64,000 bases of DNA from Imbroritus primus (GCA_000272025.2 AKCV02000011.1:1-64000); one strand, 5' to 3'. Numbered from the stretch's first letter, positions 37,752 through 46,522 are shown. Translations and numbers: made by a program. Notes: generated by a model not told the origin, from the sequence alone.

Positions 37752-40700
37752 GCAGCACCTCCAGCAGATTCCGGCACGACGAAGATCACCGCGACCGGGA
37801 AGGTGCGGTCGTCGAGCTTGGCGTAGCGTGCTTCGATGGCCTGCGTTTCCATCTCGCGCTCGTCGGGGATGCGCGCGAGGCGTGCTTCAAGCGCGGCGAT
37901 GTCGCGCCGCAATTGCGTGCGTTCGTCCTCGGTGAAGAGCGTGAGCTGTTCGGGCTGCCCGCCTTTCTTCAACTCGGACTGGATCGCCTTCTCCAATTCG
38001 TCGAGCACGGTGCCGATGTCACCGACTTCCTGCTGCTTGCGGGTCTGGAGCGTATTGGTCAGATAGCGGAGACGTTCCTTGGAGCGGGCATCGACCGCTT
38101 TCAGGATGGCTTCCTGCTGACGGTCGAAGCGGACACGCAGCGCGTCGAACAGGGACGAGGCCGCCGTGATGGGCTTGGATTCGTCCAGCCACTGCTGGAC
38201 GCGGGTGACGCCTTCTTCGCGGCGGAAGGACTGATCGCGCAGGTAGCCGCCCGACAAGGTCAGTTCCTCGTGCAGCCGATGATGGTTGCCGCCGGTGACG
38301 ACGAGCCGAGAGACGACGACCACGGCGGGGCCATCGACGAGCGCATCCGGCACGGTGCGGACGGTGACGCGGTGCAGTTTCTTCACGTCGTCCTGCGCCC
38401 AGATTTCGGCGCGCAGCAAGCGCAGACACATCTGCACCAGGCGGTGGTTCAGATGGACGAGCACGACGTCGTCACGGCCACTGGCGACGGCGTGGTCGAA
38501 GGTGATGGGCCGGATCTTCTGGGTGTGCGGGTGACGCAGCCCTTCCAGACAGCGCGCCCACGAGCCTGACAGCGCGGGCATGCGAAAGACGCTGCCCGAA
38601 GGTGCGCCCGCCAGTTCAACGGGTTCCAGCGGCGGACGGCCCGCCAGCGCGAGGCCGGTCTTCACGGCCATCAAGACGTGGTCGGGCGTGAGGTGGAAAT
38701 CCTGCTTGGTGGTGAGCAGGCGCTCATGGAGCTTGGCGACGCGCTCCTTCAATTCGCGCTCGGCGCGCACGAAGTTCTTGGCACGGGCGATTCGCGCCTC
38801 GGCCATGCGGGTGTCCAAGTCCTTCAGCGAGCCTTCGATGAGGCCGGACATCTGCGGCGCGATGACCGGGTTGACGCTGCCCATGTCGGCGCGCATCGAA
38901 TCCAGCTTGCGCAGGGCGCGCAGGATGTCCTCGCCGTGGCCGCCGACCGATGCGCCGTTCGCACCGCCGCCATCGACCGGGTGCCAGATCAGCACTTCCT
39001 TCTCGCGCTGGCCGTGGCGGTCGATACGCCCGTTGCGCTGCTCCATCACGTTGGGGTTGTATGGAATTTCCAAGTGAATGAGCATGTTGCAGTGGTTCTG
39101 CAAATCAATGCCTTCGGATGCCGCATCAGTGGCGAGCAGGATACGCATTGGCGAATCCTTGGGCGAAGCTTGGAAGGCCGCCTTGATGGGTTCGCGCTCT
39201 TCTTGAGAAAGACCGCCGTGGAGCAGACCGAGACGCTCGCCGCCGAAGCCATGGCTGGCAAGGATTTGATGCATCCACTGGTGCGTGGTGCGGTATTCGG
39301 TGAAGAGGATCACCCGGCGATCGCTCCACTCGCCACCCGGCTTGAGGTGGGTAGCGAGCCATTTGAGGATGGATTGAGCCTTGGAGTCGGCCTGATTTCG
39401 CGTGCGCTGCGCCCAATCCCTCAGTTCGTCCAACATCCCACGCTGCTCCGCCGTCAGTGGCGAGGCACGGCGTGTCGCTTCCTCGACGGCCTCGGCTTGG
39501 GCGTTCTCGACCTCGCTGTCGTCGGCATAGTCCTCGTCAACCTTCAGGATGGCCTTGTGCAAGATGCGCTCGGCCATCGCGTCCGGCTTCGCGGGCTGTG
39601 CTTCAGACAGCGATGCGACGTGCTTTTCGAGCGTGGACGCGAACGCCGCTGGCGACGAGAGCAGACGCTTCTTGAGGAGCCGGTTGACGAAGGCCGTGCC
39701 GAAGCCGTTGCCCGCTTTCTCGGCGTCCTTTTCGCGGCTGACGCAGTAGTCGTCCAGCTTGCGGTGAATCGCGCGCTCTTGCGCCGTGTAGGGGACTTCG
39801 AGCGCCTGCAAGGTGCGCCGGGCGTACAGGGGATTACCGTCCGCATCGACCAGATCGCTCTTCAGGCGGCGGATCATCACCTGGCTCAGCTGCCTCTCGT
39901 CGGGGAGAATGTTGCGGGCGAAACGCTGGTCGTCGAGCAATTCCAGCAGCGAGGTGAACGACTCGGTGTAGCCGTTGTGCGGTGTTGCGGTCAGGAACAG
40001 GCGATGCTGGAAGTGCGGGCTGATCGCACGGATGAAGCGGGTCCGCTGACTCTCCAGCGCGTAATGTACCCCGGCGGCGGGGGCGATGTTGTGTGCTTCG
40101 TCGACGACTAGAAGATCGAACTTTCGCGGATGACCTGCGTGTGGCGGGAGCACGTCGCGCATGGCTCGCAAACCCTCGCCACTCTTGACCCAGTCCATCG
40201 AGGTGATCAGGCGCGGATGAGATGTCCACGGGTTGGCGTGGATGCCGCGTTCGCGCCGCAACTGCTTGATGTAGGTGGTGTCGACGATGCGGAAGTCGAG
40301 GCCGAACTTCTCCAGCATCTCGACGCGCCACTTCTCCTGCAGGGATGCAGGACAGATGATCAGGACGGTACGGGCACGGTGCCGGAGCAACATCTCCTGG
40401 ATGACCAGCCCGGCCTCGATGGTCTTGCCCAGACCGACATCGTCGGCGATGAGCAGGTTGACACGGGCCATGTCGATGGCACGCACCAGAGGGTCGAGCT
40501 GAAAGTCCTCAATGCTGACGCCGCTACGGAACGGCGCTTGCAGGAACCCCCTGTCGGCATTGGTGGCAGCACCCCAACGAACAGCATCGAGGAAAGCTTC
40601 GAGCGTGTCCGAGTCGTCCTGCCCCGTGATGGATGGCAGGCCTGCACGCTCGATGACCTGTGCGCCGGGCTCGATTTCCCAGACGACCTCCAGTTCCTCG

Positions 40701-40876
40701 CCGAGGCCGTCCTCGTCGATGGACGACAGTGTCACGCAATGTTGGGGCATGGCGGTTTCCAGTCCAGCAGCATTTACATCGGCCACCACCCACTGACGAC
40801 GGCGCACCTCGACAAGTTGCCCCGGCTCGGGGCGGGCACGATATGTCTGAGGTTGCCATTTATTTGAAATTTCCAT
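37748..40876 (-). CDS. drmD: DISARM SNF2-like helicase DrmD
   Basis: This 1042-residue SNF2-family ATPase has Walker A ADDVGLGKTIEAG (145-157), DEAH in LLVVDEAHNIAPAAG (~258), LTATPHNG, and C-terminal lobe motifs LLATDAASEGIDLQNHCNMLIHLEIPYNPNVMEQRNGRIDRHGQ. DrmD is the hallmark of class 1 DISARM. I chose ATG 40876 because the conserved region begins there and the longer frame overlaps drmMII; the ribosome site (AAGGA) is rather distant. It starts 25 bases after drmMII and ends overlapping drmMI. Confidence 0.92.
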   Translation of the reverse strand: MEISNKWQPQTYRARPEPGQLVEVRRRQWVVADVNAAGLETAMPQHCVTLSSIDEDGLGEELEVVWEIEPGAQVIERAGLPSITGQDDSDTLEAFLDAVRWGAATNADRGFLQAPFRSGVSIEDFQLDPLVRAIDMARVNLLIADDVGLGKTIEAGLVIQEMLLRHRARTVLIICPASLQEKWRVEMLEKFGLDFRIVDTTYIKQLRRERGIHANPWTSHPRLITSMDWVKSGEGLRAMRDVLPPHAGHPRKFDLLVVDEAHNIAPAAGVHYALESQRTRFIRAISPHFQHRLFLTATPHNGYTESFTSLLELLDDQRFARNILPDERQLSQVMIRRLKSDLVDADGNPLYARRTLQALEVPYTAQERAIHRKLDDYCVSREKDAEKAGNGFGTAFVNRLLKKRLLSSPAAFASTLEKHVASLSEAQPAKPDAMAERILHKAILKVDEDYADDSEVENAQAEAVEEATRRASPLTAEQRGMLDELRDWAQRTRNQADSKAQSILKWLATHLKPGGEWSDRRVILFTEYRTTHQWMHQILASHGFGGERLGLLHGGLSQEEREPIKAAFQASPKDSPMRILLATDAASEGIDLQNHCNMLIHLEIPYNPNVMEQRNGRIDRHGQREKEVLIWHPVDGGGANGASVGGHGEDILRALRKLDSMRADMGSVNPVIAPQMSGLIEGSLKDLDTRMAEARIARAKNFVRAERELKERVAKLHERLLTTKQDFHLTPDHVLMAVKTGLALAGRPPLEPVELAGAPSGSVFRMPALSGSWARCLEGLRHPHTQKIRPITFDHAVASGRDDVVLVHLNHRLVQMCLRLLRAEIWAQDDVKKLHRVTVRTVPDALVDGPAVVVVSRLVVTGGNHHRLHEELTLSGGYLRDQSFRREEGVTRVQQWLDESKPITAASSLFDALRVRFDRQQEAILKAVDARSKERLRYLTNTLQTRKQQEVGDIGTVLDELEKAIQSELKKGGQPEQLTLFTEDERTQLRRDIAALEARLARIPDEREMETQAIEARYAKLDDRTFPVAVIFVVPESAGGAA

Positions 40877-40901
40877 GCGGTGGTTATTTCCTTCCAAGCC
40901 G

Positions 40902-42020
40902 TCACTGGGTGGTAATTCTTGCAATATGCTGATTGATACTACGTGCAATAGCACGACCAAGATCAACAGGCACTGCATTACCAATGAGCCGCCCAAGTAC
41001 CTTGAAACTTACTTCGCCGTCTTGAGGAATAAACGCATAGTCCATCGGAAAACTCTGCAAAATAGCGGCTTCACGAAGAGAAATAGCTCGGTCTTGCTCC
41101 GGATGTCCAAAGCGGCCGTTGCCGAAACCATAACACTGGGTTGTCATTGTTGGCGCTGGCTTATCCCACTCCATACGGGCATATACACCAGAATAAGTTT
41201 TGCCAGATTCCTTGCGATGGCACTCGGCAAGCAAGTATTCAGGCCAGTCGCGCCATGTACCGCCGGGCTTGGATACCTTGATGCGCTTGAGGTTAATTTC
41301 GGACAGTGTCGAGGTAACGTGCAGTTTGTCGTGCGGTGCAGATTCACCAGCATTAAGAGGCCACAAATGGCCGATGGCTTGCTTCACGGTTTTCGGGCTC
41401 TGGTGGGTCGGTGCAACCATCTGTATGTCACCGTGCTTAGACGCCAGCAGCACCATACGGCGGCGCATCTGCGGGACGCCATAATGGGAGCTATCAACGA
41501 CGTCATACCAGACTTTGTAGCCTAACCGTTTCAGCGTATCGACAAAATCATCAAACACCTCGTGCTTGGCAACGGTTGGCACATTCTCCATCGTAATCAC
41601 GTCTGGCATTGTGCCTTGAGCCAGACGGGCGAACTGATAGAGCAGCCCCCACTTGCCGTCTTTGCCATCCAGCGTATAGCGTTGTGCATAAGTTGAAAAC
41701 GGCTGGCAAGGTGCGCAGCCTGCTAAAACTCTCAACTCTGCACCGCCGAATAACGTATCAAGCTCATCTCTTGTAACCGTGCTGATGTCACGTTCAAGGA
41801 ATAAGGCATCGCCGTTGTTCTGTTCGTAGGGGAAGCGGCAAGCTGGATCAAGATCAATGCCAGCGACAACGGGAAGACCCTCCAAGATAAAGCCGTGCGT
41901 CAGCCCACCCGCGCCGCAGAATAGATCGACACAAGCAATTTTCTTCTTCACGTCAGCTCTCTGTTCTCGTTGCGGCAGCCGCATGAGCCGGTCCAAACTA
42001 GCAGAAGCCAAGTCCTTCAT
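40902..42020 (-). CDS. drmMII: C5-cytosine DNA methyltransferase (DrmMII-like)
   Basis: This 372-residue protein is a complete m5C methylase: motif I VDLFCGAGGLTHGF (31-44), motif IV GCAPCQPFS with catalytic Cys105, motif VI ENVP (145-148), and motif X RLIGNAVPVDLGRAI. The variable region between motifs VIII and IX sets the target. Cytosine methylases (DrmMII) belong to class 2 DISARM, whereas the rest of this operon is class 1. Its GC (about 47-48% in sampled lines) is far below drmD. The start overlaps the upstream HTH gene by ATGA. Confidence 0.92.
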   Translation of the reverse strand: MKDLASASLDRLMRLPQREQRADVKKKIACVDLFCGAGGLTHGFILEGLPVVAGIDLDPACRFPYEQNNGDALFLERDISTVTRDELDTLFGGAELRVLAGCAPCQPFSTYAQRYTLDGKDGKWGLLYQFARLAQGTMPDVITMENVPTVAKHEVFDDFVDTLKRLGYKVWYDVVDSSHYGVPQMRRRMVLLASKHGDIQMVAPTHQSPKTVKQAIGHLWPLNAGESAPHDKLHVTSTLSEINLKRIKVSKPGGTWRDWPEYLLAECHRKESGKTYSGVYARMEWDKPAPTMTTQCYGFGNGRFGHPEQDRAISLREAAILQSFPMDYAFIPQDGEVSFKVLGRLIGNAVPVDLGRAIARSINQHIARITTQ

Positions 42021-42214
42021 TCCTTATTCCGCCCATCGTTTTCCGCCGCGCCACCCGAACGCACCCACTCATCAACTTCTTCAGATTTGAATTTCCAGAG
42101 TCGACCGATGCGATGGGCTGGCATGTTGCGTTTGCTGATCCACGCATAAACGGTGTCCTTGCTCACGCCAAGGTATTCGGCGATCTCTTCGACCGACAAC
42201 CATCGATCAGTCAT
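42017..42214 (-). CDS. Excisionase-type HTH protein heading the DISARM operon
   Basis: This 65-residue protein is a MerR-like HTH of the excisionase family (WLSVEEIAEYLGVSKDTVYAWISKRNMPAHRIGRLWKFKSEEVDEWV). I prefer ATG 42214, with GGGGA upstream, over an upstream TTG. Its stop overlaps the drmMII start, so it is the first cistron of the defence operon. Its place suggests a local regulator, possibly of the operon itself, rather than an excisionase. Confidence 0.88.
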   Translation of the reverse strand: MTDRWLSVEEIAEYLGVSKDTVYAWISKRNMPAHRIGRLWKFKSEEVDEWVRSGGAAENDGRNKE

Positions 42215-42258
42215 GCCACAGTCCCCATCGAAAAAAGTCAAACCCTTAGTAACTCGTC

Positions 42259-42287
42259 ATTATCGCACGAACAGCAGTCATACTGAA
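42259..42287 (-). promoter_or_regulatory. Candidate DISARM operon promoter
   Basis: On the minus strand, TTCAGT (287-282), a 17-base spacer and GATAAT (264-259) lie about 45 bases before the HTH start. The -10 is good and the -35 weak, as might suit an activated or repressed promoter. Confidence 0.4.
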
Positions 42288-42430
42288 CGATTTTAACCAA
42301 TTTAATCTGGTTTTATGGGATTAAGGACGATTGCTGATGGTCGCACATCTCAGGCGCAGCATTTGACCGCTGTGATCGCCAAGCTACCAACAGTGCGCCT
42401 GGAGCCGAATGTGGTAACTCAGGGTGCAGT

Positions 42431-42572
42431 GCCACACTGTCACCACCATGGCGACACACAGCCGCCACAGAGCACACACATTGCTGCCACCATCCTTGCC
42501 ACGCTTTAAACACCTTGTTTCCACAAGGTTGCCACCCTGCTACCACCATCCAGCCACACTGTTCACACAGTG
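42431..42572. repeat. CCAC-rich repeat cluster upstream of DISARM
   Basis: GCCACACTGT occurs at 42431-42440 and 42553-42562, and CCACCATC occurs twice, with at least seven CCAC units in between. Two hairpins are present: ACCTTGT/ACAAGGT (42512-42529) and CACTGT/ACAGTG (42557-42572). It could be a regulator-binding array or an iteron-like origin. No protein-coding sense was found in the 42288-42944 stretch. Confidence 0.45.
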
Positions 42573-42748
42573 AGCCTACAGTCCGAACTGATCGCACAGA
42601 CTGTTTTTCCTGGTCACAAAGGCCTTTGCCCCGTTACTCCCGCATCACATTTGGGCGCGACAGGCGCAACGCAGGGCGTACTGGTTGTGCAGGACGATGT
42701 TCGAATGTACGTTGTGCAACATTAGTAATAACTGCTTCGAAACTCGAA

Positions 42749-42843
42749 AGAACGTAGTACCGTGTTCGCATTCGCACTATTTTTTTTGCGCCCCAAAACA
42801 CTTTAGTTCGCAAGAACGTTGTATGATGTTAGAGAGAACGTTG
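42749..42843. repeat. AGAACGTTG repeats
   Basis: AGAACGTTG occurs at 42813-42821 and 42835-42843, 22 bp apart (two helical turns), with AGAACGTAG at 42749-42757. A related ACGTTGTGC lies at 42709-42717. They sit between the HTH regulator gene and the DISARM promoter region and look like operator sites. Confidence 0.4.
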
Positions 42844-42944
42844 CGTCGTATCGGGAGTAACGGGGCATGTGACCAGCTAAAAGATGTTGCGATCAGCGCC
42901 GCAGGATTTGGAAACCCGATGGCTGGAAACAGCGCATTTTTTGC

Positions 42945-43682
42945 CTACTCAGTTGGCGGCATGTCCGCATTGCCGCCGCTGCAGAAATGAGCGTCAACTA
43001 CGCGGGCGATGTCAGCAGGTTGTGCTCCTGCGTTGAATGCAAAGCGCAGCGCCTGCTCCAATCGTTGCCAACCTTGCGGGGAAGCAATATTGCTATCAAC
43101 AGTTTCGCTCAGACGGAACATCAGCCCTTCCAGCAGCTCTTCGTCCCCCACGTCCGCCGCCACCTGCTCCGCCAGCGCCAAGAGGACGTTGTGTGCTGAT
43201 GCCAGCGAGTCGATTGGCACCCCGGCCAATGCTGCAGGCGTGGTGATGACACGATCCACCCTGACGACTGTCGCCAAATCTAGGGCTTGATCGACGCCCG
43301 GCTCGATCTCCATGCGGATCAGCACATCGCCAGCCAACAGAAAGCGGGTTTTGATAAGCCCGGGCTGCTCATCCTGAAACAACCACACCGACTGCTTGTT
43401 GGCCAGCAGCTTGCCTAGCACGAGCCTGCTGTCATCCAGCGCCCCACGATCCTGCCACTGGTGCAACACGTCAGTGCGCAGGCGGCCGCCTTCCACACCG
43501 AGGTGGTGCAACAGGCCGACTAGTCGTTTGGCGGAGATCACCTGCTCCTTGCCACGTAGCCAGACCGAGAGGTTAGCAGTGCGGATACCGGTGGCTTCAG
43601 CGATCCGCCCCAGCGTTTCCCCGCGCAGTCGTATCAAGGCAGCGGCAAGAGCTGGCAGCTGTTCAGGGGCAAGGGTTGGCAT
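42945..43682 (-). CDS. HTH transcriptional regulator of the AAA+ module
   Basis: This 245-residue protein has an N-terminal helix-turn-helix (GETLGRIAEATGIRTANLSVWLRGKEQVISAKRLVGLLHHLGV) and a ~180-residue C-terminal region of unknown type, perhaps a sensor. It is divergent from the AAA+ gene; a pair of near-identical 20-bp inverted sites lies between them, which fits a local autoregulator. No known family beyond the HTH was recognised. Confidence 0.75.
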   Translation of the reverse strand: MPTLAPEQLPALAAALIRLRGETLGRIAEATGIRTANLSVWLRGKEQVISAKRLVGLLHHLGVEGGRLRTDVLHQWQDRGALDDSRLVLGKLLANKQSVWLFQDEQPGLIKTRFLLAGDVLIRMEIEPGVDQALDLATVVRVDRVITTPAALAGVPIDSLASAHNVLLALAEQVAADVGDEELLEGLMFRLSETVDSNIASPQGWQRLEQALRFAFNAGAQPADIARVVDAHFCSGGNADMPPTE

Positions 43683-43697
43683 GTCGGACTCTGTGAA

Positions 43698-43791
43698 TTA
43701 ACTGTAAATCACTATAAGGCTTATTGCCTCTCAAGGCGAGTGTGAAGAGTTGGTTGTCTACTTAATTGCTGTTATAGTAATTTATAGTTAA
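43698..43791. promoter_or_regulatory. Inverted operator pair between the divergent regulator and AAA+ genes
   Basis: The 20 bases at 43698-43717 and the reverse complement of 43772-43791 agree at 18 of 20 positions (core TTATAGTrATTTAyAGTTAA). Each site also holds a TATAGT-type half repeat. The two lie 54 bp apart in opposite orientation, beside the starts of the two divergent genes. Binding by the 245-residue regulator is the simplest reading. Confidence 0.55.
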
Positions 43792-43809
43792 GGTATTTTG
43801 GAGGCTATG

Positions 43810-45384
43810 ATGAGCAAATCAAAGCAAGCACGTCCGCTGCGCCAGCGGGAATATGAAGCCGCTATTGCTACGCTCAAAGAGCGCCATCCTTGGCTGGCTC
43901 GCCAGATTGTGGAACCCGCGCCGGGGCATCTGGCCGTGGTTTCTCATCTGTTTGCCCAGGTGGAGTACCTGCTGCCGCCCACAGTGCTCGCACGCAAGGG
44001 CTCACTGTCAGTGAGCTGCAACCGGGATCGCCTGGCCATTCATTACCAGCCGCCGCGACGCCACAGCGAACGTGCAGCAGCCGTGTTCGATCTGATTGCC
44101 CAGACCAAGCACCTTTCGCTGCAAAAATGCCCCGTTTGCGGTGTACAGGTTGTCGGGGACGGCATCCGTCCGCAGCGTTGCCCGCAACATGACGGCCTCC
44201 AAGGATTGTTTGCCGAAGAAGTGCGCCGCAGCCGCCAGCTCATCGTCGAACAAGGGGTACAGCAGGTGGTGCGCGACCTGGGCAAGGTGACGACCGAAGA
44301 TGTACGTGCCGCCATGGCGGTTGAAGATGAGCCCATCCCGAGCAAAACCAAACCGGAGGAAGTTCAGGGGCAGTCGACCGAAACCGCCAAAGCAGCGCCA
44401 TCACCGAGCATCGTCTTTCTCGATGAAGACGGGCTGAATGCGTTCGTAGAGCGCCACCGTCCCAAAGGCGACGACAAACTTAAACGGGCGCAATCGATGG
44501 CGGAGCGGATCAAGCGGGCGGGTCATGGCAGCCGCCAGCTGGGCCTGTTGCCCCCAGACTGGAAGGCCCTTCTGGATGAGTTCGCACAGGCTTTCCCAAA
44601 CTTCCATGAACTGGCCGAGCTGCTACGTGACCACTTTGCCCTGTCTAGCCTTGGTGATGGCCGCATAACCTGGCCTGCCGTGTTGCTGGTCGGCCCGGCG
44701 GGCATCGGCAAAACCGAGGCAGCACGCTGGCTTGCCGATCAGTTGTATTTGCCCTTTCGTGTATTCGATATGGCGAGTACGCAATCGAGTTCGCCGCTCG
44801 CAGGTTCCGAATCGTTCTGGAGCAACTCCGAGCCCGGCCAGCTCTTCGAGCTGCTGGCCTACCAGCCACAGGCCAACCCGGTGGTGGTACTCGATGAACT
44901 GGACAAGGCCAGTAACGGCAGACCGCAATATGATCCGCTGGCGGCGCTCTATACCTTGCTGGAACCGCGCAGTGCGCGGGATTTCATCGACCTGTCGATC
45001 CGTGATTTCTCCATCGACGCCAGTCATGTCAATTGGATGGCGACCGCGAATGAGCTGGAAGCGATTCCAGGGCCGCTGCGCTCACGGCTGACGGTGTTGC
45101 ACATCCAACCGCCCAAGCCGGAGCAGGTCAGAAGCATTGCGCAGTCGATTTACAGCCGCCTCCGCGACGAGGCCAGCTGGGGAAGCGCCTTTGCCGAGGG
45201 GTTGCATGATGATGTCCTGTCTCGCCTGCAAGCCTTGCCGCCGCGTAGCGTGCGCTTGGTTCTGCAGCGGGCCTTGGGTTCGGCGGCTCGTGATGGCCGA
45301 GGTGTCGTTCAGGTGCAAGACATCAGGCCGCTGGCAGACAGTTGCCGCCAGCCGGTTGGGTTTGTCAGCGAGGGGTGGAGTTAA
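43810..45384 (+). CDS. AAA+ ATPase with zinc finger
   Basis: This 524-residue protein has an N-terminal region with a zinc finger (CPVCGVQVVGDGIRPQRCPQH, ~107-128) and a C-terminal AAA+ module: Walker A VGPAGIGKTEAARW (~293), Walker B VVVLDELDKAS (~358), sensor 1 WMATAN (~411), and an arginine-finger-like GPLRSRL. The core resembles Lon/MoxR-type ATPases but no protease domain follows. GGAGG is five bases before ATG 43810 (43807 is also possible). It converges on a five-gene minus-strand cluster. Function unknown. Confidence 0.82.
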   Translation: MSKSKQARPLRQREYEAAIATLKERHPWLARQIVEPAPGHLAVVSHLFAQVEYLLPPTVLARKGSLSVSCNRDRLAIHYQPPRRHSERAAAVFDLIAQTKHLSLQKCPVCGVQVVGDGIRPQRCPQHDGLQGLFAEEVRRSRQLIVEQGVQQVVRDLGKVTTEDVRAAMAVEDEPIPSKTKPEEVQGQSTETAKAAPSPSIVFLDEDGLNAFVERHRPKGDDKLKRAQSMAERIKRAGHGSRQLGLLPPDWKALLDEFAQAFPNFHELAELLRDHFALSSLGDGRITWPAVLLVGPAGIGKTEAARWLADQLYLPFRVFDMASTQSSSPLAGSESFWSNSEPGQLFELLAYQPQANPVVVLDELDKASNGRPQYDPLAALYTLLEPRSARDFIDLSIRDFSIDASHVNWMATANELEAIPGPLRSRLTVLHIQPPKPEQVRSIAQSIYSRLRDEASWGSAFAEGLHDDVLSRLQALPPRSVRLVLQRALGSAARDGRGVVQVQDIRPLADSCRQPVGFVSEGWS

Positions 45385-45646
45385 TGCCAGCGAACCAGGC
45401 CGCACCGGCGGCCAGTGCATCAGCCTCGCTGGCATAGGTTGTCGATGGGCCGCTGATGATGCAGGGCTCGGTTTCGCCGTCGCCTTCCACCGTCCACAGC
45501 TCCCAAGTTCCGTCGTTTTTCCAGCTGGGGATGGCGGTATAGGGTTTGTCTTTCAGCGCAGCCAGCGCGGCATCCACTTCGGGACGGATCTGCAACTCAC
45601 CCGAGTAAATATAAGGTGTCGCGCAGCGGGCATCAGATCGGTTCAT
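45365..45646 (-). CDS. Small protein of unknown function
   Basis: This 93-residue frame starts at ATG 45646, overlapping the SLOG-like gene upstream by 14 bases, and its 3' end overlaps the convergent AAA+ gene by 20. It is acidic and soluble, with IRPEVDAALAALKDKPYTAIPSWKNDGTWELWTVEGDGE and an alanine-rich end. No family was recognised. The overlap with the upstream gene supports it as the last cistron of the cluster. Confidence 0.6.
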   Translation of the reverse strand: MNRSDARCATPYIYSGELQIRPEVDAALAALKDKPYTAIPSWKNDGTWELWTVEGDGETEPCIISGPSTTYASEADALAAGAAWFAGINSTPR

Positions 45647-46109
45647 GTTCCGTACTCCAGAAAAGCTCCAGTAGCGCGCTCGCCTGCAGGTAAATACCGG
45701 GGTTGCGCGCTTCACTCGGGCCAGCAATGTTGAGAATAGCGATGGGATGGCTAAGCAACCAGTCTTGCCATGCCGCCAACAGCTCTTCTGCAGGGGCATG
45801 CACATCGCAAAGCAATAGCGGTTTACCATGCCTTATCGTCAGATCGCGAGTGAGCAGGCTCCCGCCTTCGAGCCTGCCCCGGTAAATGATCAGCGTAGCA
45901 TCCGCATCCCGCACATTGCGCTTGGTGCGCTGGCGATAGCCGCTGGATTCGGTCTCCTGCAGCTGGTAGCGAGCATCCAGGACGCCATCAGCGGCCCGAC
46001 GGCCCGCCGGGCACCAGCCGCCGTGCGCAATCTTTCGGGCAATAGCGAAATCCAGCGCTGCCCGGTCTACGCCGGTCTGACCCCCAGAGATGATGCGCTG
46101 AATGTTCAC
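45633..46109 (-). CDS. SLOG-like protein (putative molybdenum carrier family)
   Basis: This 158-residue protein opens with IISGGQTGVDRAALDFA and continues with GWCPAGRRAADG and TKRNVRDADATLIIY, the pattern of the putative molybdenum carrier family, a Rossmann-like fold related to LOG/SLOG nucleotide-binding proteins. SLOG domains are often sensors of nucleotide signals in conflict systems. A metal-carrier role is not well established. The start overlaps the upstream 138-residue gene by four bases. Confidence 0.8.
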   Translation of the reverse strand: MNIQRIISGGQTGVDRAALDFAIARKIAHGGWCPAGRRAADGVLDARYQLQETESSGYRQRTKRNVRDADATLIIYRGRLEGGSLLTRDLTIRHGKPLLLCDVHAPAEELLAAWQDWLLSHPIAILNIAGPSEARNPGIYLQASALLELFWSTEHEPI

Positions 46110-46522
46110 CCTTGCTCCGTTGCGGCCACCGTGCAGACCAGCTGTACTTCATCATTGGGCTGATCTGCCGAGAGATGGCCTATGCGCTCGCGCGCGCTGA
46201 TGAGGTTGAGCTGCTTGCGCACCTGTTCCAGACTGCGTTTTTCAATCACTGCGGTATAACTTGCACCCAGATCACCATCCGGGTCGATGAACAGCTCGAT
46301 CCGCTTCACCGGCAGGCCGAATGCCGTGAAGCTGCGTGCCGGTGTCAGCGCCCAACTACCGGGAGCATTGGGTGCAATGCTGTCCAGCACGTGTATTGGC
46401 AAGGCTTGACGGCATTCCACGGCGGCAGCAATGGCAGGCTCAATGCGTGACCATTGATCGAGGTCTGGTGCATGGCCATCCATCAGCACCACCGGCATAG
46501 CGGCCAGCAGCAGTGCGTTCAT
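46106..46522 (-). CDS. Hypothetical protein
   Basis: This 138-residue protein was not recognised. It starts MNALLLAAMPVVLMDGHAPDLDQW and contains a mixed alpha/beta middle (LPVKRIELFIDPDGDLGASYTAVIEKRSLEQVRKQL). Starts and stops overlap both neighbours by four bases, so it belongs to the operon that runs from the membrane protein to the SLOG-like gene. Confidence 0.7.
   Translation of the reverse strand: MNALLLAAMPVVLMDGHAPDLDQWSRIEPAIAAAVECRQALPIHVLDSIAPNAPGSWALTPARSFTAFGLPVKRIELFIDPDGDLGASYTAVIEKRSLEQVRKQLNLISARERIGHLSADQPNDEVQLVCTVAATEQG

Noticed and set aside
35460-37826. A 788-codon open frame on the plus strand
   Set aside because: It lies wholly opposite drmMI, has low-complexity sequence without family motifs, and is an effect of high GC at third positions of the true gene.
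42431-42572. CRISPR array
   Set aside because: The repeats are short, irregular and unequally spaced, with no repeat-spacer periodicity and no cas genes nearby.
42313-42597. A 94-codon minus-strand frame upstream of DISARM
   Set aside because: Its Trp/Cys/Gly-rich product comes from the CCAC repeats and looks like no protein; no ribosome site was seen.
42685-42990. A plus-strand frame with a possible ATG near 42823
   Set aside because: It crosses the AACGTTG repeats and runs into the 3' end of the HTH regulator gene; composition is not protein-like.
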